64,000 nt of DNA from the NCBI GenBank assembly GCA_040902655.1, contig JBBDWV010000024.1, positions 67,709-131,708 on the forward strand, written 5' to 3'. The position numbers and the translations under genes were made by a program. This document shows positions 11,529 to 20,739 of this stretch, in pieces. The notes under the pieces were generated by a model. That model was not told the origin of the DNA, made no database searches, and saw only the letters and a program-made list of their open reading frames with translations. This stretch comes from Mycobacteriales bacterium. Lineage in GTDB: Bacteria; Actinomycetota; Actinomycetes; Mycobacteriales; SCTD01. Each line of letters begins with the position of its first letter. Within the stretch, counting starts at the first letter, position 1.

Positions 11529-13763
11529 TTAGCCGATCATGTAGCCGGCCAGGTCACCGATCAGGTTGACCTGCCCGGCGCCGTTGCGGATCCGGATCCG
11601 GCCGTCGGTGCCGACCTTGACGATGGACAGGTTGGCCCGCGTGGTGCTCTTGCTCAGGTTGAGGTTGCTCACCGTCGGCACCGTGGCCGCGCCGACCGGG
11701 TAGGCCCGCACGTCGGTGCTGGCGGTGACGCCGGTGCCGGTGAGGTTGAGCACGGCCGCGGTCGCCCCGGCCGGGACGCCCCGGTGGGGCGTCGACCCCG
11801 GTGCCGCGGCCACCTTGAGGTCCACGAAGCCCTCCGCGGTGACCGGGATCGGGGCGCCGCCGACCCCGCTGCGGGTGTCGAGGAAGCGGGCCGGCGAGAC
11901 CGGCACGAAGCGTCCCGTCGCACCGGGGGAGTAGTAGCCGGCCAGGTCGGCGATCAGGTTGACCGTGCCACCGAGGTTGCGCAGCCGCACCTTCCCGCCC
12001 TCGCCCACGGCGACCGTCACGAGGTTCGGCACGGTCTGCCCGGCCCGGACGTTGAGGTTGCTCACCGTCGGCACCGACCCGTCAGTCGGAGTCGGGTAGA
12101 CGCGGATGTCGGTCGCGGACGTCGCTCCGGTGACCGTGACGTTCAGGACGACGGCCCGCGCGTCGGCCGGGACGCTGATCGTGCGGCCGTCGGCGGTGGA
12201 CAGCGCCCCGGTGACCCGCAGGTCGAGGAAGCCCTCCGGACCGACCTTGCCGGCCGGCGCGCCGACGGCCGGCGAGCGGGTGTCCAGGATGCGGCTCGGG
12301 TCGACGGCGGCGAACCCTGCGCCCCGGTTGCCGGGCACGTAGTAGCCGGCGATGTCGGCGATGAGGTGCACGGTGCCGCCGCTGTTGCGCAGGGTCACGC
12401 CGCCGTTGCCGCCGATCGCGACCGTCACGAGGTTCGGGACGGTCGAGCCGGCTCCGGCATTCAGGTTGCTGGCGCCCGGCACGGGGGTCCCGCTCGGATA
12501 GGCCCGGACGTCGGTCGAGGCGGTCGTGCCGGTGACCGTCACGTTGAGCACCACCGCGGTGGCGTCCGCCGGCACGGCCGTCGGCGCCGTCTGCAGCCCT
12601 CGGACGGCCAGCTCGACGGTGCCTGCAGGCCCGATCTTGCCGGTCGGCGCGCCGAGCCCCTCGCGGGTGTCCAGGACCCGCTTGGGCGTCACCGGCACGT
12701 ACGTCGACTCGGTACCCGCAGAGACGGCGACCGGCTTCGGGCCCTGCACGTGCACCTGCGCCTCGTCGCCGGGTGTGGCGGTGACCCGGCCGGCCCGTAC
12801 GCCGTTCCGGTCGACGGCCCACAGGTCCCCGGGCGGGAAGGCATCGGTGGAGGAGTAGCCGTAGACGTCGTAGACGATGCTCTCGCCGTCGGGGGTCCAG
12901 GCGGGGTATTCCGCGACGCTCGGTGCGCTGCCCGGACGGGTGGCCGCCAGCACCCGCCCGGTGCCGCCGGTGGCCGGGACGGTGGCGATCTGGGCGACGT
13001 CCTGGCCGCGGGCCGTGTCGCTGTCCCGCACCGTGACGGTGGCGTAGGCGATGGTGCTGCCGTCGGGGGACCAGGCGGGTGAGTAGCCGCTCGGTCCGAG
13101 CGGGGTGCGACCGCCGGAGCCGTCGGCGTTCACGACGGTCAACGGGCCGCTGTCGTCGGTGCTGCCGTCCGCGACCGCGGCGAAGACGATCTTCTTGCCG
13201 TCCGGGCTCCAGTCGGCGGTGTAGCCGTCCTCAGCGCCGGTCAGCGGGGCCGCGGTGCCGCCGGCCGCCGCGACGGTGAACACGGTGGTGTCGACCGCCT
13301 GGGTCGAGTCGGCGCCGGTGGTCACGCTGATCCGGGTGAAGACCAGCCTCGTCCCGTCGGGCGACCAGGCCGGGCTGACGTCGAGGGAGAAGCTGTTCTC
13401 GGACTGGGGGGGCTCGGTGAGCCGGCGGAACCCGCTGCCGTCCCGGTTCACGACGGCGATGCCCTCGACGAGGTTCACCCCGCCGGCCCGGTCCGTGGAC
13501 AGCGCGATCCGGCCGCCGTCCGGCGAGAGTTCGGGCTCGTCGTAGATCCACTCGTTCGTGGTGTCGGCCGGCAGCACGGTCGTCAGCCGGCGGCTCTCCA
13601 GGTCGCGGAGCACGACGCTGTAGATGCCGTCGTTGTTCTCGTCGAAGGTGTAGACGATCTCGTTGGCGGTGGTGCTCGCCGAGGCGGGCGTCGCCAGCGC
13701 GATCGGCGCGAGCAGCGCGAGCAGCGCGGCGCCGACCACGCCGCGGCGGGAGGGGGATGTCAT
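11529..13763 (-). CDS. secreted TolB-like beta-propeller protein with three C-terminal surface repeats
   Basis: A 744-residue exported protein. A signal peptide (about residues 1-30, 'GVVGAALLALLAPIALATPASAS') is followed by a TolB/PD40 propeller (about 31-340) with at least five blades marked by 'SPDGGRIALS', 'SPAWSPDGTRLVF', 'ADWSPDGKKIVF', 'PAWSPDGSTIAY' and 'PAWTPDGESIVY'. The rest is three tandem copies of about 125 residues, each with 'LDTR', 'AVVLNVTVTG', 'SNLN', 'PNLVTVA' and 'LIADLAGYY'. Such repeats are common at the C-termini of actinobacterial cell-surface enzymes and probably bind wall or carbohydrate. ATG at 13763 follows GGAAGGAC. No catalytic domain is seen. Confidence 0.85.
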   Translation of the reverse strand: MTSPSRRGVVGAALLALLAPIALATPASASTTANEIVYTFDENNDGIYSVVLRDLESRRLTTVLPADTTNEWIYDEPELSPDGGRIALSTDRAGGVNLVEGIAVVNRDGSGFRRLTEPPQSENSFSLDVSPAWSPDGTRLVFTRISVTTGADSTQAVDTTVFTVAAAGGTAAPLTGAEDGYTADWSPDGKKIVFAAVADGSTDDSGPLTVVNADGSGGRTPLGPSGYSPAWSPDGSTIAYATVTVRDSDTARGQDVAQIATVPATGGTGRVLAATRPGSAPSVAEYPAWTPDGESIVYDVYGYSSTDAFPPGDLWAVDRNGVRAGRVTATPGDEAQVHVQGPKPVAVSAGTESTYVPVTPKRVLDTREGLGAPTGKIGPAGTVELAVRGLQTAPTAVPADATAVVLNVTVTGTTASTDVRAYPSGTPVPGASNLNAGAGSTVPNLVTVAIGGNGGVTLRNSGGTVHLIADIAGYYVPGNRGAGFAAVDPSRILDTRSPAVGAPAGKVGPEGFLDLRVTGALSTADGRTISVPADARAVVLNVTVTGATSATDIRVYPTPTDGSVPTVSNLNVRAGQTVPNLVTVAVGEGGKVRLRNLGGTVNLIADLAGYYSPGATGRFVPVSPARFLDTRSGVGGAPIPVTAEGFVDLKVAAAPGSTPHRGVPAGATAAVLNLTGTGVTASTDVRAYPVGAATVPTVSNLNLSKSTTRANLSIVKVGTDGRIRIRNGAGQVNLIGDLAGYMIG

Positions 13764-13967
13764 GCCTGTCCTTCCGGGAAGGGCGCCGGCGGCTGCCGAT
13801 GCTCTGGTGTACCAGCCGCAGCCGTATCCGTCAGGCAGCCACGCGAACAGTGACCAGTTCGCCATCCCGCGCCCGGGCCGGCCGCAGGCAAGGCGGCGCC
13901 GGATTCTCTGGCATGCTCGCGAGCGGCGAGCCGACCGCCCTGCCGAGCCCGACCGAGGAGACCGACC

Positions 13968-14990
13968 GTGCCGATCGCCACACCCGACGCCTACGCCGAG
14001 ATGCTCGACCGGGCCAAGGTCGGCCGTTTCGCCTATCCGGCGATCAACGTCACCAGCTCGCAGACGCTCGTCGCGGCGCTGCGCGGCTTCGCGGAGGCGC
14101 AGTCCGACGGCATCGTGCAGATCTCCACCGGCGGGGCCGAGTACCTGTCCGGCAGCACCGTCAAGGACATGGTGCTCGGCGCGCAGTCGCTCGCGGAGTA
14201 CGCCCACCAGGTCGCGAAGGCCTACGACGTGCAGATCGCGTTGCACACCGACCACTGCCCCAAGGACAAGCTCGACAGCTACATGCGCCCGCTGATCGCG
14301 ATCAGCCAGGAGCGGGTCGCCGCCGGCCGCGAGCCGTTGTTCCAGTCGCACATGTGGGACGGCTCGGCCATCGAGCTCGAGGAGAACCTGTCGATCGCGA
14401 AGGAGCTGCTCGAGCAGTGCGCGGCCGCCCGGATGGTGATGGAGCTGGAGATCGGGGTCGTCGGCGGCGAGGAGGACGGCGTCGAGAACGCCATCAACGA
14501 GAAGCTGTACACCACGCCCGGGGACGCGCTGCGTACCGCGGAGGTGCTCGGCACCGGCGAGAACGGCCGCTACCTGCTGGCGGCGACCTTCGGCAACGTG
14601 CACGGCGTCTACAAGCCCGGCAACGTCAAGCTCGCGCCGTCCATCCTGAAGGACATCCAGGACGCCGTCGGCGCGAAGACCGGTGCCGACAAGCCCTTCG
14701 ACCTGGTCTTCCACGGCGGGTCCGGCTCGCTGCTGGAGGAGATCCGGGAGGCGCTGGACCACGGCGTCGTGAAGATGAACGTCGACACCGACACCCAGTA
14801 CGCCTTCACCCGACCCGTCGCACATCACATGTTCACGCAGTACGAGGGTGTCCTGAAGGTCGACGGCGAGGTCGGCAACAAGAAGCTGTACGACCCGCGT
14901 GCCTGGGGCAAGGCGGCCGAAACGAGCATGGCCGCCCGGGTGGTACGTGCCTGTGCGGACCTCCGGAGCACCGGCACCCGCATCAGTTGA
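13968..14990 (+). CDS. fbaA: class II fructose-bisphosphate aldolase
   Basis: Reversible cleavage of fructose-1,6-bisphosphate in glycolysis/gluconeogenesis. The 340-residue protein shows the class II zinc ligands in 'IALHTDHCPKDK' and 'ATFGNVHGVYKPG', 'MELEIGVVGGEEDGVEN', and the phosphate/zinc block 'DLVFHGGSGSLLEEIREAL' with 'GVVKMNVDTDTQYAFTRPV'. Length and motifs fit the long FbaA form of actinobacteria. The GTG start has GGAG 8 nt upstream. Confidence 0.96.
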   Translation: MPIATPDAYAEMLDRAKVGRFAYPAINVTSSQTLVAALRGFAEAQSDGIVQISTGGAEYLSGSTVKDMVLGAQSLAEYAHQVAKAYDVQIALHTDHCPKDKLDSYMRPLIAISQERVAAGREPLFQSHMWDGSAIELEENLSIAKELLEQCAAARMVMELEIGVVGGEEDGVENAINEKLYTTPGDALRTAEVLGTGENGRYLLAATFGNVHGVYKPGNVKLAPSILKDIQDAVGAKTGADKPFDLVFHGGSGSLLEEIREALDHGVVKMNVDTDTQYAFTRPVAHHMFTQYEGVLKVDGEVGNKKLYDPRAWGKAAETSMAARVVRACADLRSTGTRIS

Positions 14991-15029
14991 GGCAGGCCCT
15001 ACCCCTCTCGTCATCGATCCGTTATGTTT

Positions 15030-15155
15030 CACCGGTCACGCCGCTCGGCGTGGTGCCGCCTCCCTTCCGCCGAGTCCTGCCCCGGGGAGCCGGCCTCCCC
15101 GTCGTGCCGGGGGCAGGAGCGGGGGACCCACAGGTTGACCCGCAGGCGTGAGGAG
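15030..15155 (+). promoter_or_regulatory. c-di-AMP (ydaO/yuaA-type) riboswitch leader of the rpf gene
   Basis: The roughly 170-nt leader contains 'CGCCGAGTCCTGCCCC' (15068-15083) and 'GGGGCAGGAGCGGGGGACC' (15110-15128). TCCTGCCCC pairs with GGGGCAGGA. These blocks are what I recognise from actinobacterial ydaO-class leaders in front of Rpf and NlpC/P60 wall hydrolases. A TATGTT at 15023 could be the -10. Ends are approximate; a covariance model search would settle it. Confidence 0.72.
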
Positions 15156-15169
15156 AGGAACCCCTGCCT

Positions 15170-16072
15170 GTGTCCGACCTGCTGTCCCTGGCCCTTTTCC
15201 CGCGCAAGACCGCCCGGCACGCCAAGCCCTCGAAGGCGGTCCCGGTCATGATGGCCGGTGGCATGACCGCGGCCTTCGCCGCCACCGACGCCGCAGTGGT
15301 CGCCTCGTCGGCCTCGGCCGGCGGGACGATGGCGCAGTTCGAGCGGCTCGCCTCCTGCGAGAGCGGCGGCCGCTGGGACATCAACACCGGCAACGGCTAC
15401 TACGGCGGGCTCCAGTTCAACCTGGCCACCTGGCGCGGGGTCGGCATGAGTGGCTACCCGCACCAGGCCAGCAGGTCCACCCAGATCGCGGCCGGGCAGA
15501 AGCTGCACAGCCAGCGTGGCTGGTCCCCCTGGCCGGCCTGCTCCCGCAAGCTCGGGCTGGCCGGCGACGGCGGCTCCACGGCCACGTCCTCCACCACGCA
15601 GCCGACGCTTTCGTCTGCCGAGCGCCGGGCCGCAGCGCAGCGGGCCAGCCGCAAGCGGGCGGCTGTCGTGGCCCAGGCCCAGGCCCAGGCCCAGGCGCGC
15701 GCCGCGCGGATCGCCGCGATCCGTGCCCTCGAGGTGACGGCGCCGCCTCGTTTCGACGGCCACGTCCTGACGGTCGAGGACCGCTCGACCTACCGGATCG
15801 CCGTCAAGCACTGGCAGCGCCGGATGGCGGCCCGTGGTTGGACGATCACCGTGGATGGCCACTTCGGGCCACAGACCGCCCGGGCCGCCGCGGCGTTCGC
15901 CCGCGAGAAGCAGGTCTCGACTCCCCGCGGCACGGTGGACCAGCAGCTGTGGGACCTGGCCTGGACCTCCGCGGTCGTGCTAGCCGGCCCGGACGGCCAC
16001 CAGCAGCCCGTAGCCGAGCGCGCCCGTTTCGACCGCCCGCGCGCAGTCGCGGGCGGTCGAAGCCTGCCGTAG
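15170..16072 (+). CDS. resuscitation-promoting-factor-like transglycosylase with peptidoglycan-binding domain
   Basis: Exported lytic transglycosylase-like muralytic enzyme of 300 residues. After a hydrophobic signal-like segment (about residues 22-50) comes an Rpf domain (about 52-128): 'FERLASCESGGRWDINTGNGYYGGLQFNLATWRG' contains the conserved Glu, and the paired cysteines are in 'ASCESG' and 'PWPACSRK'. An Ala/Gln-rich linker (about 150-180) joins a peptidoglycan-binding-1-like domain ('WQRRMAARGWTITVDGHFGPQTARA'). GTG at 15170 has AGGAGAGG about 10 nt upstream. The leader looks like a c-di-AMP riboswitch. The last 93 nt overlap the convergent methyltransferase gene. Confidence 0.88.
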   Translation: MSDLLSLALFPRKTARHAKPSKAVPVMMAGGMTAAFAATDAAVVASSASAGGTMAQFERLASCESGGRWDINTGNGYYGGLQFNLATWRGVGMSGYPHQASRSTQIAAGQKLHSQRGWSPWPACSRKLGLAGDGGSTATSSTTQPTLSSAERRAAAQRASRKRAAVVAQAQAQAQARAARIAAIRALEVTAPPRFDGHVLTVEDRSTYRIAVKHWQRRMAARGWTITVDGHFGPQTARAAAAFAREKQVSTPRGTVDQQLWDLAWTSAVVLAGPDGHQQPVAERARFDRPRAVAGGRSLP

Positions 16073-16660
16073 GGCACCCACCAGGGCCAGCCGGCGGGCC
16101 AGCCGGCGGCACAGCGCGAGCGCGTCGGCGGCCCGGTCCTCGGTCCGCACCACCCGCAGACCGGCCCCCTCGAGCAGTGCGACGTAACCCGGCATCGTCC
16201 GGGCGGTCGTCAACGCGTCGACCGCCGCCACCACCCCCGGTGCGGCCAGATCGCGGCGCAGCAGCACGTCGGTGACCGCCACGGCGCCGCCCGGCCGCAG
16301 CACCCGCGCCATCTCGGCCAGCGCCCGGGCCGGATCGTCGAAGGTCGAGACCGCGCACTCGCAGACGACGGCGTCGTACGCCCCGCTCGCCAGGGGCAGG
16401 GCCGCCGCGTCCCCGAGCACGGCCGGCTGCCGATGTGCCCGCGCCCGTTCCACCGCCGCCGGCTCGAGGTCTACACCGACCCCGAGCAACCCGTGCGCGG
16501 CCAGCAGGCGCAGCGTCGCACCGTCGCCGCACGCCACGTCGGCCACCAGCGCGCCGGTCGGCAGGGCCAGCCGCCCGAGGACGTGCCGGGTCAGTGCCTC
16601 GCCGCCCGGATGGGCGGTGCCGCCGAGCAGCCGGCGCACCGTCGTACGTGCGTAGTTCAC
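15980..16660 (-). CDS. class I SAM-dependent methyltransferase
   Basis: A 226-residue methyltransferase with a standard Rossmann core: motif I 'VADVACGDGATLRLLAAHG', an acidic residue ending strand 2 ('GVGVDLEP'), 'GDAAALPLASGAYDAVVCECAVSTF' and 'VLRPGGAVAVTDVLL'. The domain order resembles UbiE/ArsM-type small-molecule methyltransferases; 'MPGYVALLEGAGL' also occurs in ArsM-like proteins, but the ArsM cysteines are not convincing. Substrate unknown. GTG at 16660 has CACTGT 6 nt upstream and no Shine-Dalgarno. It overlaps the 3' end of the rpf gene by 93 nt tail to tail, and is divergent from the next gene. Confidence 0.82.
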   Translation of the reverse strand: MNYARTTVRRLLGGTAHPGGEALTRHVLGRLALPTGALVADVACGDGATLRLLAAHGLLGVGVDLEPAAVERARAHRQPAVLGDAAALPLASGAYDAVVCECAVSTFDDPARALAEMARVLRPGGAVAVTDVLLRRDLAAPGVVAAVDALTTARTMPGYVALLEGAGLRVVRTEDRAADALALCRRLARRLALVGALRQASTARDCARAVETGALGYGLLVAVRAG

Positions 16661-16691
16661 GCCGCCACAGTGCCTCAGGCAGACTGGCGGC

Positions 16692-17111
16692 ATGAGCATC
16701 ACCGGCAAAGACCTGCTGGGCGGCCCGCCGCCCACCCTGCTGCCCGAGGAGCCGGGTCCGCGCGACCTGCTCGAGCGAGGCGGTGACCCGACCGATGTCG
16801 CGGCGGCGCACCCGGCCAGCTCGCTGGCGTGGGCGGTGCTGGCCGAACAGGCCTATGCCCGCGGCGCCTTCGTCGCGAGCTACGCCTACGCCCGTACCGG
16901 CTACCACCGAGGGCTGGACGCGCTGCGCCGCGCAGGGTGGAAGGGCTACGGCCCGGTGCCCTGGTCGCACGAGCCGAACCGCGGCTTCCTGCGTGCGCTG
17001 CACGCGCTCGGCCGGGCCGCGGGGGCGATCGGCGAGGACGACGAGGCCGCCCGGGTCCGGCAGTTCCTGTCCGAGAGCGACCCGGCCGCGGTGGACGCCC
17101 TGGACAGCTGA
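16692..17111 (+). CDS. DUF3151 protein
   Basis: A 139-residue conserved actinobacterial protein of unknown function. I recognise the DUF3151 pattern: 'LLPEEPGPRDLLERGGDP', 'ASSLAWAVLAEQAYARG', 'SYAYARTGYHRGLDALRRAGWKGYGPVPWSHEPNRGFLRAL'. Soluble, with no membrane segment. Alpha-helical TPR-like content is suggested by the sequence. In many actinobacteria it lies near fba and purA, as here. ATG at 16692 follows CAGACT by 6 nt, which may be a -10 of a leaderless message. Confidence 0.88.
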   Translation: MSITGKDLLGGPPPTLLPEEPGPRDLLERGGDPTDVAAAHPASSLAWAVLAEQAYARGAFVASYAYARTGYHRGLDALRRAGWKGYGPVPWSHEPNRGFLRALHALGRAAGAIGEDDEAARVRQFLSESDPAAVDALDS

Positions 17112-17249
17112 GCCTGGCCGAGACAGCCGGTCCGTTCCGGCGATGCGCGTCAGGGGCAGGCAGACTGCGGAGGCCGTCACCCGGGTGGCGCAGCGCTGCG
17201 TGTGCGCGAGCGGGTAGGTGCGGTTCCGACGACCGGAGGTGGCAGGCGG

Positions 17250-18464
17250 ATGGAGCGGGCGGCTGCGGCGTCCCCGGTGGTGGACACCGTCAGACAGGAG
17301 CGGGTCCGCGACCTCCGCCGGCGGCTGGAGGCGCTGCTGGGCATCCCGGCCAGCGAGGGTAACGACCTGACCCTGCTGCGCAACGGAGACCAGATCTTCC
17401 CGGCCATGCTCGCGGCGATCCGGTCCTCCACACGCACCATCGACTTCCTGACCTTCGTCTACTGGCGCGGTGACATCGCACAGGAGTTCGCGCACGCGCT
17501 GGCGGAACGGTCGCGCAGCGGCGTGGTCGTCCGGGTGCTACTCGACGCCATCGGCGGCCGGCTCATCGACACCGCCCTGATCGACCACATGACCGACTGC
17601 GGTGTCCGGGTCGAGTGGTTCCGCAAGCCGCTGTCGCTCGGTCAGCTCACCTCGCCGCTCAAGCAGAACCACCGGACCCACCGCAAGGTGCTCATCTGTG
17701 ACGAGCGGGTCGGCTTCACCGGCGGGGTCGGTATCGCGCAGGAGTGGTGTGGCGACGCCCGGGACGAGACCGAGTGGCGGGACACCCACGTCCGGGTGAT
17801 CGGTCCCGCGGTGGACGGCCTGTCCGCGTCCTTCGCGCAGAACTGGGCCGAGACCGGTCACCCGCTGATCGAGGTGTGCCGCACCTTCCCGGAGCACACG
17901 TTCGCCGAGGGCGGCGCGGTCGTGCAGGTCGCCCGCGGCAGCGCCAGCGTCGGCTGGAACGACATGGCCACCGTCTTCCGCGTCATGATCGAGTCCGCGC
18001 AGGAGCGGCTGCGGATGATGACCGCCTACTTCGTGCCTGACGCGTGCTTCCAGTCGCTGCTGCTCGAGGCGGTCGCCCGGGGCGTGCAGGTCGACATCAT
18101 GCTGCCGGGCCCGTACGCCGACAAGCGGGTCTGCCAGCTGGCCAGCGAGTCGCTCTACGCCGACCTCACCGACGGGGGGGTGCGCATCTGGGCGTTCCAG
18201 CCGTCGATGCTGCACGCCAAGGTCACGACGGTGGACGGCATCGCCGGTGTCATCGGCTCGGCCAACATGAACCGGCGATCGATGCAGCACGACGAGGAGG
18301 TCGTGCTCACCGTCCTGGACCAGGACGTGGCCCGGCAGCTCGAGGGCGACTTCGACCGTGACCTCGAGCGCTGCGTGCGGATCGAGCCGCGCCGGTGGGC
18401 CGACCGCCCCCTGCACCAGAAGGCGCAGGAGAAGGCCACCACCCTCGTCCACCGCTTCCTCTGA
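17250..18464 (+). CDS. phospholipase D-family protein, cardiolipin synthase-like
   Basis: A protein of about 404 residues with two HKD motifs: 'HRTHRKVLICDERVGFTGG' and 'MLHAKVTTVDGIAGVIGSANMNRRS'. This bipartite layout is that of bacterial cardiolipin synthases/PLD transphosphatidylases, although there is no N-terminal transmembrane pair as in ClsA, which makes it closer to ClsB/YbhO types. It would act at the membrane on phosphatidylglycerol. I took ATG 17250, preceded by GGAGG about 10 nt upstream; a GTG at 17202 in frame would add 16 residues. It converges with the lipid kinase gene three bases after its stop, so two lipid genes sit tail to tail. Confidence 0.85.
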   Translation: MERAAAASPVVDTVRQERVRDLRRRLEALLGIPASEGNDLTLLRNGDQIFPAMLAAIRSSTRTIDFLTFVYWRGDIAQEFAHALAERSRSGVVVRVLLDAIGGRLIDTALIDHMTDCGVRVEWFRKPLSLGQLTSPLKQNHRTHRKVLICDERVGFTGGVGIAQEWCGDARDETEWRDTHVRVIGPAVDGLSASFAQNWAETGHPLIEVCRTFPEHTFAEGGAVVQVARGSASVGWNDMATVFRVMIESAQERLRMMTAYFVPDACFQSLLLEAVARGVQVDIMLPGPYADKRVCQLASESLYADLTDGGVRIWAFQPSMLHAKVTTVDGIAGVIGSANMNRRSMQHDEEVVLTVLDQDVARQLEGDFDRDLERCVRIEPRRWADRPLHQKAQEKATTLVHRFL

Positions 18465-18467
18465 CGG

Positions 18468-19361
18468 CTACGGGCGCAGCAGGGACCAGCATGCGGGCTC
18501 GACGGTCCAGGTGCGGCGGGTGACCTGCTCCCCCAGCTCGCCGTCGGCGTTGACCGCGACGGGCTCACCGCTGACGGTGACCGACCGGCCGCGAGCATGG
18601 CGCACATCCGGGTCGTGCAGGTGCGTGCCCGCCGTCAGCGCCTTGCCGTACCGCACCCGCGCCAGCGGCCCGATCGCCCGGGACACCAGCACGTCCAGCA
18701 GCCCGTCGTCCGGGCGCGCGCCCGGCAGCAGCACCGTGCCGCCGCCGATGCTGGGGCCGTTGCCGATGCCCACCATGAGCGCGCGCCGGTGGTCGTCGGC
18801 CAGCACCCGCCCGTCGACCTCCACACGCAGCCGCCAGCCGGTGGACCGGAGCCCGGCGGCGACGGCGCCGAACGGATAGGCCAGCAGGCCCAGCAGCGGC
18901 TTGAGCCGGCCTGCGCGGGCGCCGGCCTCCGCCCCGACGCCGACGTGCACGGCGTTCACCACGATCCCGTCGGCGTCGTCGACCAGCAGGTCCATCGGTA
19001 CGGGTCGGCCGGTCAGCACCAGCCGCGCCGCCTCGGCCGGGTCCAGCGGCAGGTCCAGGGCGCGGGCCAGATCGTTGCCGGTGCCCAGCGGCACCAGCGC
19101 GATCGGTCGCTCGGCCAGCTCGCCGCGAGCCCTCAACCGGCGGACCGCGAGGTGCAGGCTCCCGTCGCCCCCGGCCACCACCAGCCGGCGGTCGCCGCAG
19201 TTGTCCAGCGCCCGGTCCAGCTCCTCGGACGTCCCGGTCGAGACCACCTGCACTGGGCCCGCCTCGGCCAGGACGGCCCGGGCCGCCTCGACCGCCTCGT
19301 CCTCGGTGCTGCCGGCGCGGTCGCTGGCGAGCAGCAGGTGTCCCTCGGAGGATCGGCTCAT
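18468..19361 (-). CDS. diacylglycerol/sphingosine kinase-like lipid kinase (DagK catalytic domain)
   Basis: A 297-residue lipid kinase of the NAD-kinase/DagK superfamily. The nucleotide-binding loop '[19 protein letters not shown]' is followed by '[16 protein letters not shown]', both diagnostic. The C-terminal beta-sandwich carries '[21 protein letters not shown]'. It probably phosphorylates diacylglycerol or a related lipid at the inner membrane face. ATG at 19361 was chosen because the DagK fold starts with '[12 protein letters not shown]' just after it; the frame is open further upstream, but that would run through the purA leader. It is divergent from purA. Confidence 0.87.
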   Translation of the reverse strand: MSRSSEGHLLLASDRAGSTEDEAVEAARAVLAEAGPVQVVSTGTSEELDRALDNCGDRRLVVAGGDGSLHLAVRRLRARGELAERPIALVPLGTGNDLARALDLPLDPAEAARLVLTGRPVPMDLLVDDADGIVVNAVHVGVGAEAGARAGRLKPLLGLLAYPFGAVAAGLRSTGWRLRVEVDGRVLADDHRRALMVGIGNGPSIGGGTVLLPGARPDDGLLDVLVSRAIGPLARVRYGKALTAGTHLHDPDVRHARGRSVTVSGEPVAVNADGELGEQVTRRTWTVEPACWSLLRP

Positions 19362-19384
19362 GTCGGCTAACCTTCCCCCGCAAG

Positions 19385-19413
19385 AGCCCCGCGCGCGCTT
19401 TGCGCCCGGGGCT
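19385..19413 (+). promoter_or_regulatory. hairpin in purA 5' leader
   Basis: AGCCCCG (19385-19391) pairs with CGGGGCT (19407-19413) in the leader between TAACCT (19368-19373, likely -10) and the Shine-Dalgarno CAGGAG at 19426. Unlike most neighbours, purA has a leader of about 57 nt. The hairpin could modulate translation or be structural only. Confidence 0.4.
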
Positions 19414-19437
19414 GTGTCGTGCCGACAGGAGCCAACC

Positions 19438-20739
19438 ATGCCCGCACTCGTGCTCGTGGGTGCCCAATGGGGCGACGAGGGCAAGGGCAAGGCCACCGAC
19501 CAGCTCGGCGGCTCGGTCGACTACGTGGTCAAGTTCAACGGCGGCAACAACGCCGGGCACACCGTCGTCATCGGCGACGACACCTACGCGCTGCACCTGC
19601 TGCCCAGCGGCATCCTGTCACCAGGCTGCGTCCCGGTGATCGGCAACGGCGTCGTCGTCGACCTCTCGGTGCTGTTCGAGGAGATCGACGCGCTCGAGGC
19701 CCGCGGGGTGTCCTGCGCGAAGCTGCTGCTGTCCGCCGACGCGCACCTGATCGCGTCGTACAACCGGACCTTGGACCGGGTCGCCGAGCGCTTCCTCGGC
19801 AACCGCAAGATCGGCACGACCGGCCGCGGCATCGGTCCCACCTACGCCGACAAGATGAACCGCATCGGCATCCGCGTGCAGGACCTGTTCGACGAGGGCA
19901 TCCTGCGGCAGAAGGTCGCGGGTGCTCTGGAGCTGAAGAACCAGGTGCTGGTCAAGGTCTACAACCGCAAGGCCGTGGCGGTCGACGAGGTCGTCGAGGA
20001 GCTGCTGTCCTACGTCGACCGGGTCCGGCCGATGGTGGCCGACACCTCGCTGCTGCTCAATGCGGCGCTCGACCGGGGCGAGACGGTGCTGCTCGAGGGC
20101 GGGCAGGCCACGCTGCTCGACGTCGACCACGGCACCTACCCGTTCGTCACGTCGTCGTCGGCGACGGCCGGCGGGGCCTGCACCGGGAGTGGGATCGGTC
20201 CGCGTCGGGTCGACAAGGTGATCGCGGTGGTGAAGGCCTATACGACGCGCGTGGGTGAAGGTCCCTTCCCCACCGAGCTCGCTGGTGCCGGTCAGGATGG
20301 CGAGGACGGCGAGCGTTTGCGCGCGAACGGCCACGAGTACGGCACCACCACCGGCCGGCCGCGCCGGTGCGGCTGGTACGACGCGGTCATCGCCCGCTAT
20401 GCCTCGCGCGTCAACGGGGTCACCGACTTCGTGCTCACCAAGCTGGACGTCCTGACCGGCTGGGAGAAGATCCCGGTCTGCGTGGCGTACGAGGTGGACG
20501 GCCGTCGCTTCGACGAGATGCCGATGTCACAGAGCGACTTCCACCACGCGAAGCCGGTGTACGAGCTGTTCGACGGGTGGGACGAGGACATCACCGGTGC
20601 GCGCACCTTCGACGACCTGCCCAGGACGGCGCAGGCGTACGTGACGGCGCTGGAGCAGCTCAGTGGCGCGCCGTTCGCCTCCATCGGGGTGGGTCCCGAC
20701 CGGGAGCAGACCCTCGAGCTGCGGCCGCTGCTCGGGTGA
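19438..20739 (+). CDS. purA: adenylosuccinate synthetase
   Basis: GTP-dependent first committed step from IMP to AMP. The 433-residue protein is full length: '[16 protein letters not shown]' (P-loop), '[12 protein letters not shown]', '[19 protein letters not shown]', '[23 protein letters not shown]' and '[18 protein letters not shown]' are all present. The ATG is preceded by CAGGAGCC. It lies 23 kb or less from purB, which completes the AMP branch in this window. Confidence 0.97.
   Translation: MPALVLVGAQWGDEGKGKATDQLGGSVDYVVKFNGGNNAGHTVVIGDDTYALHLLPSGILSPGCVPVIGNGVVVDLSVLFEEIDALEARGVSCAKLLLSADAHLIASYNRTLDRVAERFLGNRKIGTTGRGIGPTYADKMNRIGIRVQDLFDEGILRQKVAGALELKNQVLVKVYNRKAVAVDEVVEELLSYVDRVRPMVADTSLLLNAALDRGETVLLEGGQATLLDVDHGTYPFVTSSSATAGGACTGSGIGPRRVDKVIAVVKAYTTRVGEGPFPTELAGAGQDGEDGERLRANGHEYGTTTGRPRRCGWYDAVIARYASRVNGVTDFVLTKLDVLTGWEKIPVCVAYEVDGRRFDEMPMSQSDFHHAKPVYELFDGWDEDITGARTFDDLPRTAQAYVTALEQLSGAPFASIGVGPDREQTLELRPLLG

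Noticed and set aside
11529..15032. 1167-codon minus-strand open frame running through fbaA
   Set aside because: The real gene begins at 13763 with a ribosome binding site and signal peptide; the rest is antisense to the fba gene and reflects GC-rich frame openness.
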